A DNA stretch of 34,381 nucleotides, from contig CACYKR010000015.1 of the NCBI GenBank assembly GCA_902774995.1, positions 1 through 34,381 of the forward strand. The letters run 5' to 3'. The notes below the pieces were generated by a model. It was not told the DNA's origin, ran no database searches, and was given only the letters and a program-made list of their open reading frames with translations. This DNA comes from an uncultured Bacteroidales bacterium. GTDB lineage: Bacteria; Bacteroidota; Bacteroidia; Bacteroidales; Paludibacteraceae. This document shows positions 9,401 through 16,700 of this stretch, piece after piece; within the stretch, counting starts at the first letter, position 1; every line of letters starts with the position of its first letter. Both the position numbers and the translations under genes were made by a program.

Positions 9401-12400
9401 CAAGGATACGCGCCCGCCACGCGTATTCGGAGAACCCGAACCCGCCGATGCCATACTCGGCGTAGGCGACAATTTCAAACTGCGGTTCAACGAACCTATT
9501 GCCGGCAATTACCTTGACGAGGACAACAACTTCCAAATAACCGGTTACACCAACGAATCCGGCATCACCACCGGTACCTCGCTTCATTTCGACGGTACGG
9601 AGGAATCCTATGCCGAATCGAAGGTGCTCCGTTCGTTCCTGAACAAGTCGTTCTCCATCGATATGATGATCCGGCCGACAGACGCGAACAAGACTTCCTT
9701 CCCCTTCATCTACCGATCCGACAAGACACTGACGTATCTGGTATTGTCCCAGAACATGCTGGGGCTGGGATATAACCTCTTCGGCGGCGCTTCCAAGTCA
9801 CTGCCGATCCCGGAGCCTATGACGTCCTTCACCCGCGTCGTAGTGACCTACGACCATACGACCCGCAAGGTACGCTATTTCGTAGGCACCCAGGAGATCA
9901 CCGATCCGAATGATGCGCCCTTCAAGGAAGGGGCTCCGGTTTCCTCCGGCAGCGCGCCTATCTGTCTGGGAAAGAGCTTTGAAGGAAACATGATGGAGGT
10001 ACGCCTCTGGTCCAAAGCGCTGACGCCGGAAGAGATAGCGGAAACCCATATGCGCCGCCTGACAGGATACGAGAAAGAGCTGATCGCCTATTACCCCATG
10101 AACGAAGGTATCGGCGATGTGGTTTACGACAAAGCGACGGGGGCTACCCTCTATACCCACGGCGCCACCTGGGAACACCAGAAAGGCATCTCGCTCCGTC
10201 TGGAGAAAGACCAGCCTGTCCGGCTGGACGACCAACTCATGAGCCGTTCCTCCAAGCAGGACGAGACACTCATGTTCTGGTTCAAGACCGCCGGAAAGGG
10301 TACGCTCTTCACCGCCGGGCGCACCGACGAGACGCAGGGCACCGAGATAGCGGTTACCGACGGAGGCATCACCCTCTATTCCGACAACGCCTACTGGACC
10401 CTGCCCGGCACGTACGACGATGACGAATGGCACCATTTCGCCCTCGCCGTCAACCGCACTTACAATAACGTAGCGGTCTATGTGGACGACCATCTCAAAC
10501 AGACTTTCGCCGCAACCAAATTAGGCGCCGTCTCCGGCTCCATGTACCTTGGCGGAAAGGACTTCGAAGGCCATATCGACCAGTTCGCCGTCTTCGAGCA
10601 GGCCCTGCCCAAATCGCTGTTAGAGTCCTTCGGTACGATTTCTCCTTCCGGCGACGAGATGGGTCTGATGGCATACCTGCCTTTCCAGGAGATGAAGGAG
10701 AACGGCAACGGTATCTACGAGCAGGTCTTCTCCGTCAACGACCAGCGTATCCGGACCGTCAACGGCACCGTGGTGGATAAGAAAAACCCGGTTATACTGG
10801 ACGACCCCGCTACGCTCCATCCGGACAGGACGCAGTGCGCTCCCGTATCGGACATGGGCAAACTGACCAAGATGAATTTCGACTGGGCGTTCAACGGCGA
10901 CGAGCTGCTCGTCAATCTCAACATGCAGGACCGCGAGATCAACAAACAGACCATCTATGTCACCGTCCGCGACGTGGAGGACCTGAACGGCAACCCGATG
11001 GTATCGCCTGTCACCTGGACCGCCTTTGTCGATAAGAACGCCCTCAAATGGGAAGAGCGGACCATCCGGATGCATGCCATCTATGGCGAAGAGACCAACG
11101 GAGTAGCGTATGTCACCCGCGTAATCAACCACTCCGGCAAACGCCATCCGTACAGCATTGAGTCCCTGCCCGAATGGCTCACGGTGAACGCCGCCTACGG
11201 CACCATCAACCCCACGGAGGAGCTCTATCTCACTTTCTCCGCCAATACGGACATGGCTCCCGGAGTATATGAGGACATCGTCTATGTCACCGACGAGAAC
11301 GGACTATCCGAGCCTATGCGCGTGGAACTGACCATCGAGGCGGTAGCGCCCTACGAGGAGATTGACGAGCACAAGTATCCGCTCAACATGTCCGTTTGCG
11401 CACAAGTCAAACTGAACGACACCGAATACGACACCGACCCCAACGACATCGTCTATGCCTTCTACCAGAACGAGTGCGTCGGTATGGATCATGTGTCCTT
11501 CAACGAATCGACCCATAAATCCAAAGTATTCCTGACGGTCCATGGCGTGGATGAGATGAACCGCAAGCCGATACGCTTCCAGCTCTGGCAGGCTTCGACC
11601 GGCAGAGTCTTTGACCTGACCACCAACCGCAATGTCATCTTCGCACACGGCTTCGTCTATAACTGCGGCGACACCGACCCGCTGATTCTGACCACCTACG
11701 GCAGCGAGATGCAGGCTATTGAACTAGAGCCGGGATGGAACTGGATATCCGTCAATCTGGATTTGAAATCCTCCGGCGGCAAACTCGCCAACTGTCTCAC
11801 CGCCAACGAGCCCTGGACGGAAGGCGACCAGATCAAGAACCCCCATTCCCGCCTGTTCAGCACCTACAGCGAGACCTCCGGTACCTTCGTCGGAACGCTG
11901 GACGCGCTCCATTACTCGAACATGTACATGGTTTATTCCCAGACGGGCAACACCATGCGCATCTCCGGAGACACGCTCGCCGAAGACTCCATGAAAATCA
12001 AAGTCCGCGGAGACGGACAATGGAGCCTGATGCCGTGTCTATTCAACCGCACCACGCCTATCTCCGAGGCTCTGGCAGGCTACTTCCAGTACGCCAAACC
12101 GGGCGACCTCATCAAGGCGCACAACCGCTTTGCCACCTTCTCCGAGGACAAGCGATGGGAAGGTAACCTGACCGCCCTCCGGCCTGGCGAAGGATACCTC
12201 TTCCGCCGTCTGGGATTAGGCACAGTGGAGATACCGTTCTATCACCAGACGACCTCGCATGCGCCTAAGAGAGCACCGGGAGAGAAGCCCAAGGCGTTCA
12301 CCAACGCCCATGCGGCCGCCAACATGACCATGATCGCGAAGGTACAAGGAGAGCATGTACAAGGTACGAAGGTGATGGTATATGCAGGCGACGAACTCGC

Positions 12401-12695
12401 CGGCGTAGCTGAACCGATAGATTCAATCTATTTCATCACCATCCAGAGCGATAAAGTCGGGGAGGCGTTACGCTTCGAGACGGAAGACGGCACACCGCTG
12501 AGGGTTCAGACGGGAAATGACCAAATGACAAATGGTCAAATGGTAAATGTACCTGATGCACACCACGGAACGCTCAAAGCACCGGTCATCCTGATTCCGA
12601 CGGACGCAAGCCGGCCGTATAAGGTGATTGAAAACAACCATGTAGTAATAATTCGAAACAATGAGAAATATGATGTTACGGGCAAAAAACTTTAG
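3477..12695 (+). CDS. Giant secreted multidomain protein (3072 aa) with LamG domains and CTD-like tail
   Basis: A signal peptide (residues about 1-25, MKKVILYLVAVVALASAP) starts the protein. Recognisable parts in order are two carboxypeptidase-regulatory-like beta-sandwiches (about 708-772, with GKVSGYIRYEDESACPGVTV and TDEDGYYLLDSL; and 805-870, with SGRVLFENSTVPVRDVQF), a long unassigned region including a Gly/Ser-rich stretch near 1270-1420, an SbsA/Big_5-like Ig segment (about 1977-2030, TRPPRVFGEPEPAD), two LamG/concanavalin-like folds (about 2034-2225 and 2237-2382, with DDEWHHFALAVNRTYNNVAV), a BACON-like segment (about 2532-2620), and two copies of a module also found in the next gene (about 2634-2720 and 2949-3020). 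The last 24 residues (KVIENNHVVIIRNNEKYDV, TGKKL) form the tail shared with two other proteins. LamG and Ig folds suggest binding of glycans or host and diet polymers, but no catalytic domain was recognised. It is probably exported through the type IX system. The start 60 nt after the small ORF suggests one operon from 1758 on. Confidence 0.8.
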   Translation: MKKVILYLVAVVALASAPLVNLFARASHGDWYFREEWGGTQYSAYGMGNGKVHYKILVYATGDSKNFWAYSNEEQVNSTSSNVDHGSRCWTHLEGAGDYPNFLIYEADNAEHNRPSGDGGKNPNDRGWVRLKVLSGSIIVTNTYDGEPDYVTADGKWHEFWLKRMGTADWLTYLEFDWIEPAEYANKVYWVGNSVCYRREGSKVSDQARGEQTRTLAKLTGGNPDPAPQLQNPFLYVLNENGTAGYGKIAIPYVSVQKPYRYWINGTGNPIPSEDRAGMVFANSDDVVRSLYVSMEIQRSVDSMQTQVLNSNTVNIPAYHKIHDFAVTSYSHKGASGLSFVNERHKQISWKIYHPRQEELMENDMFEIQRAYHWDYSDAETIGLIPMEYDSLTTDATADKQTYTYLDTAQAAWWNPVENNYKIYYRVRRVSSSQWGWIGHEFVASGAFNPERNYYPAPFLENGTAGFYTPAADFEQSRQLELTIRLFAKETNDGNGSVTKPAYERFYWDENQVLRIRKVLKELGDTIYIEVPNDSIRNAFARLRNSPYSAFNSRDYIDVRYTDVVNTPCVHYEYAAVIDTADVKVKKLYASHAYTEYLPVTGEDLYFTEAANLRTFTATKLEYSDGVLLRWETTEGNVGSYKIETRPAGKETEWTVLEDNYQGRWYKDQTADPTVSPEWEYRLTMTYECNGNIQSDEAVAIGSRNPYGKVSGYIRYEDESACPGVTVTASLTGSGSTVQTVVTDEDGYYLLDSLLYGGGYTYSIQPTGQTAEFRFNNTSSQTATVTLGPDNSIRENIHFTNISSVPFSGRVLFENSTVPVRDVQFLLNGVPVKNGTSYYKTDASGKFEFCVPKNSAFTLQAYKEGHTFAGDGFVRVANEVTGEEDSLITLAKRQPAVRIYDRTKVRLIGRLSGGHVQANKPLGFGLSRNNLGDDLKMVFELEGDNISQIVHYPDDLLKDSVTVTFRHEVRNGAETDSVGVTRAEYYKKRIIIYPDVNTGEYYVDLFPVKYKITQATAKGYATLYAEGKTGGTIDLTEAPLHQRTNTLDGKEVDYNESYNITYHSPISVSCTQLLFGMPLPYYGEKTITRQNIRNQKIEVPVVERQADGSYSYLFGAPVFNSDTYQFRVTAQENYYYNNEPTSARHETVRLQGGTLKVYNGLYDAPNTEIQTHELDTLGQAVFTIPIDYVSFIKTGEEALRVLDLSVEYQGAYIESQALRAYVTGDRLKGQEYTASTHGDVVLLDVLRDPPGTGSSAYLEAGSSYSYTCATDFKLTFGLDITLKYGAGANIYMGAFAGMGGGVWTGMPTEVASNYSLSLPITSSFVYKHNGTYTFTTSERITTSSDFLSVGADADVFIGATQNVLYGAMDAVQPLDSLTYVTLAARAANGTMRTIAEGRDASGQKYYLVIGTELGAKSYISSTFVHTQSYIERTLLPQLIQQRDALLMTGDSATVASIAVSTGKPAYWSKVSPEDENFGMEGYYEMILPDNSRLYDDEVAAYNRQYVNWFGLLIKNEHEKIDALRGSSRELVGTWSMGGATTVTHSESYNSTSSVYAKFTYPGLSLNTALPKGDATMIMGEKAGMDKLMQTAFKQKDTGENKPLEVLGKTASATWKFEFTPIFNMDWNMSPATSSSSKTKSTGFTLKGDDFAYEHINVSVYRVVDKNDRFNDATEENRDFTDAGNKYRYGSYVYFLNGGATRCPWEGPDSTRFYTPKVPLSAGTLKLENPKLDIDIHERSNVPVDQPAVFYVRLSNESEVPYGDGPIKFNLRLQNGCNPKGAKIMIDGEALLEQGRDLYLTRANVITKRVEVYAGEGYDFENLTLALMSSCSLTELAKCTFSVHYMPVACPVNISAPHADWIMNTLSPQDSTGWYLPVVIDGFDVNYKNFDHIEFQYKLATRSDEDWVNLCSYYAEDSLYELASGNKAMIHGGRIENVRFYGERDPMEQQYDLRAVAFCRHGNGFITRASEVIRGIKDTRPPRVFGEPEPADAILGVGDNFKLRFNEPIAGNYLDEDNNFQITGYTNESGITTGTSLHFDGTEESYAESKVLRSFLNKSFSIDMMIRPTDANKTSFPFIYRSDKTLTYLVLSQNMLGLGYNLFGGASKSLPIPEPMTSFTRVVVTYDHTTRKVRYFVGTQEITDPNDAPFKEGAPVSSGSAPICLGKSFEGNMMEVRLWSKALTPEEIAETHMRRLTGYEKELIAYYPMNEGIGDVVYDKATGATLYTHGATWEHQKGISLRLEKDQPVRLDDQLMSRSSKQDETLMFWFKTAGKGTLFTAGRTDETQGTEIAVTDGGITLYSDNAYWTLPGTYDDDEWHHFALAVNRTYNNVAVYVDDHLKQTFAATKLGAVSGSMYLGGKDFEGHIDQFAVFEQALPKSLLESFGTISPSGDEMGLMAYLPFQEMKENGNGIYEQVFSVNDQRIRTVNGTVVDKKNPVILDDPATLHPDRTQCAPVSDMGKLTKMNFDWAFNGDELLVNLNMQDREINKQTIYVTVRDVEDLNGNPMVSPVTWTAFVDKNALKWEERTIRMHAIYGEETNGVAYVTRVINHSGKRHPYSIESLPEWLTVNAAYGTINPTEELYLTFSANTDMAPGVYEDIVYVTDENGLSEPMRVELTIEAVAPYEEIDEHKYPLNMSVCAQVKLNDTEYDTDPNDIVYAFYQNECVGMDHVSFNESTHKSKVFLTVHGVDEMNRKPIRFQLWQASTGRVFDLTTNRNVIFAHGFVYNCGDTDPLILTTYGSEMQAIELEPGWNWISVNLDLKSSGGKLANCLTANEPWTEGDQIKNPHSRLFSTYSETSGTFVGTLDALHYSNMYMVYSQTGNTMRISGDTLAEDSMKIKVRGDGQWSLMPCLFNRTTPISEALAGYFQYAKPGDLIKAHNRFATFSEDKRWEGNLTALRPGEGYLFRRLGLGTVEIPFYHQTTSHAPKRAPGEKPKAFTNAHAAANMTMIAKVQGEHVQGTKVMVYAGDELAGVAEPIDSIYFITIQSDKVGEALRFETEDGTPLRVQTGNDQMTNGQMVNVPDAHHGTLKAPVILIPTDASRPYKVIENNHVVIIRNNEKYDVTGKKL

Positions 12696-13143
12696 TACAT
12701 TCGTTCTCTGCACCCTGCTGCTTCTGGCAGCGGGATGCAAGAAGAACGACAGCAACAGCGACGAACCCGCTACCTTGGGAGCCAACGTAGCCAGACCCAC
12801 ATGGACGGCGACGGAGAACTATGACTACACCTCCTCCATGACGGCGGTGGTGAAGGTGGATTTGGCGGCGCAGTACCCTGCTTCCGCCAAGGATTTCGCC
12901 CTGCAAGAGAATGATCTGCTGGGTGCTTTCTCCTCCGACGGAGAGTGTCTCGGCGTGACGAGCTGTCAGGACGGGCTGTTCTTCCTCCTCATTTCCGGTA
13001 CGGAAGGCGCTGTCAGTCTCCGGTACTACTCCGGATACTACAAGAATATCTTTGTAGCGCAGGATGCCCTTACCTTCCGGACCGATGCCATGACCGGAAC
13101 GGTAGCCAAGCCCTTTGTCCCGGTATTCAAAGTAGCGGAATAA
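12661..13143 (+). CDS. Lipoprotein resembling a module of the giant protein
   Basis: The product has 160 residues with a lipoprotein signal: basic start, hydrophobic LLLLAAGC with the lipidated Cys at residue 26, then KKNDSNSDEP as flexible spacer. The remainder is a single domain (SMTAVVKVDL, ENDLLGAFSSDGECLGV, LFFLLISG, FVAQDALTF). It matches in pattern the module seen twice in the giant protein (NMSVCAQVKL, NDIVYAFYQNECVGM, KVFLTVHG; and NMTMIAKVQG, KVMVYAGDELAGV, IYFITIQS). The gene overlaps the 3' end of the giant gene by 35 nt (or 23-26 nt if ATG 12673 or 12670 is used), so translation is probably coupled. A partner or surface anchor for the giant protein is a reasonable guess, not shown. 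No strong terminator follows; only a 3-bp stem before a T6 run near 13171. Confidence 0.8.
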   Translation: MRNMMLRAKNFSTFVLCTLLLLAAGCKKNDSNSDEPATLGANVARPTWTATENYDYTSSMTAVVKVDLAAQYPASAKDFALQENDLLGAFSSDGECLGVTSCQDGLFFLLISGTEGAVSLRYYSGYYKNIFVAQDALTFRTDAMTGTVAKPFVPVFKVAE

Positions 13144-13188
13144 GACGGGATTGCGAAAAGGGGGACGCTGTTTTTTGGGTAGATTTAT

Positions 13189-13219
13189 TTGCATAATTCA
13201 AAAAAAAACACTACCTTTG
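13189..13219 (+). promoter_or_regulatory. Orphan promoter and leader ahead of the inverted repeat
   Basis: TTG at 13189-13191 and TACCTTTG at 13212-13219 have a 20-nt spacer, a consensus match. The following leader has a ccgctt/aagcgg hairpin (13223-13242 region) and runs to an ATG at 13282 whose first five codons equal those of gpmI (ATGAGTAAAGCATTA). After that the sequence turns back on itself in a palindrome, so the promoter now drives no recognisable gene. It is likely the former leader of gpmI or of a lost surface-protein gene. Its start TTTGCACCCG(C/T)TTTTGA also matches the BspA leader at 13710. Confidence 0.65.
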
Positions 13220-13279
13220 CACCCGCTTTTGACAGAAGCGGTAACCCACTACCAAAACAGCACATACTAAACACTACAG

Positions 13280-13314
13280 ATATGAGTAAAGCATTAATAA
13301 TGCTTTACTCATAT
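13280..13314. repeat. Near-perfect palindrome at the left cassette junction
   Basis: Two 17-nt arms (13280-13296 and 13298-13314) are exact reverse complements around the single base 13297. Each arm is the gpmI start region (atATGAGTAAAGCATTA). The gpmI gene itself carries the short quasi-palindrome CATTATTAATG at 19212-19222, where a fold-back could have occurred. Confidence 0.95.
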
Positions 13315-13369
13315 TTACGTTTTTTTAGTTCGTTACCAATTTTGCAGGTGCAAAATTACTACAAATTTT
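13292..13369 (-). repeat. Left copy of a 78-bp perfect inverted repeat (IR-L)
   Basis: The reverse complement is identical over 78 bp to 19145-19222, and weaker similarity continues for about 20-25 bp on the distal side. The copy carries a complete outward (leftward) promoter: TTG at 13379-13381, a 20-nt spacer, TAATTTTG at 13351-13358, and the gpmI start codon. Leftward transcription would give only a 12-codon peptide and then antisense RNA over the orphan leader. Confidence 0.95.
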
Positions 13370-13684
13370 TCAAATTTGCAAGATTTTTAGCAAAAAAAAA
13401 CAGTCTAAGCTCGCTTAAGTATGGTTTTATTTGCTAAAAAGATTGTAGTTTGCACGAAAGTGCGACCGTAAATTCGGCGGGAGCCCGCTTGCGGGAGGGC
13501 CGAAGTTACTGCAAATATTTTTTTTGACATATGTAAATAATTCTTTCTTTTTAGTCCAAAAACATCCCAATACTCCCTCAAATCCTATTGGTCAATATTG
13601 TTGTTCATTTTGTAAACTAAACTTTGCAAAATAAATTTTTATGCTACTAAAAAGACCTTTTTTATAACATTTTGTATATTTTAC
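13370..13684. other. AT-rich gene-free stretch with one strong hairpin
   Basis: No convincing ORF lies between IR-L and the BspA promoter. The stretch holds a TAAGC/GCTTA mini-hairpin near 13406-13417, a GCAC-GAAA-GTGC hairpin at 13452-13463, a long GC-rich hairpin (13467-13509) with a downstream T-run, and otherwise AT-rich DNA. Confidence 0.6.
13467..13524 (+). terminator. GC-rich hairpin with T-run, terminator-like
   Basis: An outer stem (GTAA, one mismatch, TTCGGC pairing with GCCGAA, mismatch, TTAC) and an inner stem (CCCGC, TT, GCGGG) are followed by tattttttttg. Flanking TTTGCA and TGCAAA can also pair. It could stop read-through from the orphan promoter before the BspA gene, or be part of a small structured RNA from that promoter. 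Confidence 0.5.
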
Positions 13685-13715
13685 TTGCATATATTAAATA
13701 AATTTGATAATTTTG
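13685..13715 (+). promoter_or_regulatory. Promoter of the BspA-like gene
   Basis: TTG at 13685-13687 and TAATTTTG at 13708-13715 are separated by 20 nt. A leader of about 60 nt precedes the ATG at 13783. Confidence 0.8.
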
Positions 13716-13782
13716 CACCCGTTTTTGAACAAAAGACATCACCTACTTATAATTTACCACAGAAACTTAAATACTATCGCAT

Positions 13783-16700
13783 ATGAAAAAAACTCTACTT
13801 TCTTTAATTACAATCACATTCTTCCTCTGCGAAGCGTCTTTTACTGGGGGGGGTACTGCGTTCGCAGCGACTTCATACACACTTTCGGCTGACAATAAGA
13901 CACTTACCATCACCGGAAGTGGAGCAATGACGGATTGGATAAGCAGCAATTATACAAACGCAACAACAGGCCGTGGATGGCAAAGCAATATTGGCACTAT
14001 TACCAAAATAGTTATTAGTGAAGGAGTATCATCTGTTGGTGCTTATGCTTTCCGCGGAATGACCGAGGTTACTACAGTTGAGGTAGCCAGTACTGTTACA
14101 TCCATTGGTTCTTATGCTTTTTATGGTTGTAGTAAATTAGCTACCGTTAAGTTTGGAACAAGCTCAACGTATAAGTGCAATATTGATACGATTCAAAATT
14201 ATGCATTTTACTCTTGTACAGCAGTAGCAAATGTATATTGCTACGGAAGTAGTACTACCGACGCTATGGCAAGATGGCTAAAGATAGGTTTTTATGCTGA
14301 TACTTCCAATCCGTTTTATGCTTCTACGGTTGCCACAAAATATTTCTATACGAACACTTCAAGGCAAACATCCTTAACAACGACTAATTTAAGTGGTGCA
14401 ACTAAAATCAAACAATATGCTTTTTATAACAACACGTCATTAACCGCTATTACATTACCGACAACTATAACATGGATTGGTAAGAAAGCTTTTGCTAAGT
14501 GTAGTAATAGTAGTTTTACAAAAATTGCTATTCCAGAGAATGTAACTATTTGCGGTGAAGATGTATTTACAGGTTGCAAAGCTTTGACATCTGTTACATG
14601 GAATGCTACCAATTGTACAAAATATCTACCTAATAATACTTTTACTACAAGTTACAATCCATTTAGTAATTCTACCCTCAGCGGGCAAATTACTTCTTTT
14701 ACATTCGGTGATAATGTCGAAGCTATTCCGCCTGCCATTTGTAGTAAGATGTCAAATTTGACATCCATTGTGATTCCTGCGAGTGTGACATCAATTGGCA
14801 CTGAAACATTTAAGGGGTGCACCGGTTTGACATCTATTGTCTCTTTGTCAACTACACCACCCGAGGTGGCAAATGTGAATGCGTTTACGAATGTAACGAA
14901 ATCGATTCCGGTGGTTGTAACTTCTGCAGATGCAGTTACTGCGTATGAAGGTGCTACTGGCTGGAGTGATTTTACCAATATTACAACCGTTTTGTCTGGT
15001 GCTTGCGGAACAAGCGCAACGTTTGAATTGGATTTTGCAACAGGCACATTGACTATTTCCGGTACTGGGGCAATGACTGATTATGCTACTTCCGACAGTA
15101 ATCGTTCGCCGTGGTATAAATACAATAGTTACATTACAGATATAGTTGTAAATAGCGGTATCACCACCATAGGAAATGCTGCTTTTGCCAACTGCGATGT
15201 AGAGACTTGTACGATACCAGCTTCCGTAACCAATTTTGTTACACAGTGTTTCTTTGGGGCTAAAGTAAACAAATTGTACTATGGAGGCACGCTTAGTCAA
15301 TGGTGTAATATTACGCGTGGTACGAATAATCCTCACCCCGTAACACAAAAATTTTACATCAGTAGTTCAGAAAAAACAAGTTTGACATTACCAAGTAATT
15401 CCTCTTTGGCTGCCAAAGCATTCATGAATATGAAAGGTATTACTGCGGTTACAATTCCTGCTGCGGTAACAACCATTGGTGCAGATGCATTTTCCGGTTG
15501 CAGCAATATAGCTAATGTGTATTATCAAGGTACTCTGGCACAGTGGTGCGCAATTAGTTTCTCTAATGATGCCGAAGCTAATCCTGCATTTAATGGTGCA
15601 AGTTTACATATTGATGATAGTGATATAAATGATGGCGCTGTATATGTGAAAGATGAGATTACATCTATCGGTAATTATGTCTTTTGCGGTGTAACGAATT
15701 ATACCTCTATAGACATTAATGCAGCAACAACCGTAGGTGCATATACATTTAAGAATTGTACGGCTCAGATCTTGTATAGAGGTTCTGCCAGCGGAACAAG
15801 TGGTAATGTATCGTGGACTTGGGATGATGGTGTCTTGACCTTGACAGGTACTGGCACAATGACGAATTATACATCCGCCGCTAATGTTCCCTGGACTCCT
15901 TACATGGGAAGTACGCATGAGATTATAGTAGAGGATGGTATAACTTCTATTGGTAATTATGCATTTAATAGCCCTGCTGCTTCTCCGGTTACTATTACAT
16001 TACCTTCTTCCGGATTAAAGACGATAGGTAATTCTTCTTTTAGCGGATTGACAACTTTGCGTGAATTGACTATACCAAACGGGGTGACAACTATCGGAAC
16101 GAATGCGTTTAGTAGTTGTACAAATTTGGAAAAAATCTATTGTCCTTCAACAGTTCCGGCTTTGACGAATGCGGCGGGTGGAGGCTATACCGTTTACAAT
16201 AGTTTTGCTAGCAATGCGCCATTCTATGTGTTGCCTGCGTCTTATTCGTCTTATGCTGGTTCTGCTTGGACAAGTTTTGGCTCTAATTTCTTTATATATG
16301 GTGACTGTGGTGCGAGTGGAGATAATGTACAATGGGTATTGGCTAAAAAAACAGATACTCTTACCATCTCTGGTACAGGGGCAATTAAGAACTATACAAG
16401 CGCAAGTAGTGTTCCTTGGTATAGTTTCCGTTCGGATATAAAGGCAATTATGATTGAAGGCGGAGTAACAACTATCGGCAACTATGCATTCTATTGTTGT
16501 GATAATGCCTTATTTACTTCAATCTCTATTCCGGAAGGAGTAACGGGTCTTGGTAATAGTGCTTTCTACAGTTGTACCTCTTTAGCGTCCGTAACTTTAC
16601 CCAGCACGCTTGTTTCCATCGGTAGTAATGCGTTCCATTCAAATGCATTGACTTCTATTTCCATTCCCAATAGCGTAACTTCTATAGGGTCTTATGCGTT

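Noticed and set aside
13150-13180. Intrinsic terminator after lipoprotein 12661-13143
   Set aside because: Only a 3-bp stem (gcg/cgc) before a T6 run; too weak to call.
13282-13437. 51-codon ORF behind the orphan promoter, starting with the gpmI codons
   Set aside because: It consists of the palindrome and the inverted copy of the gpmI promoter; the translation looks random and there is no sign of coding constraint. I treat it as a junction product.
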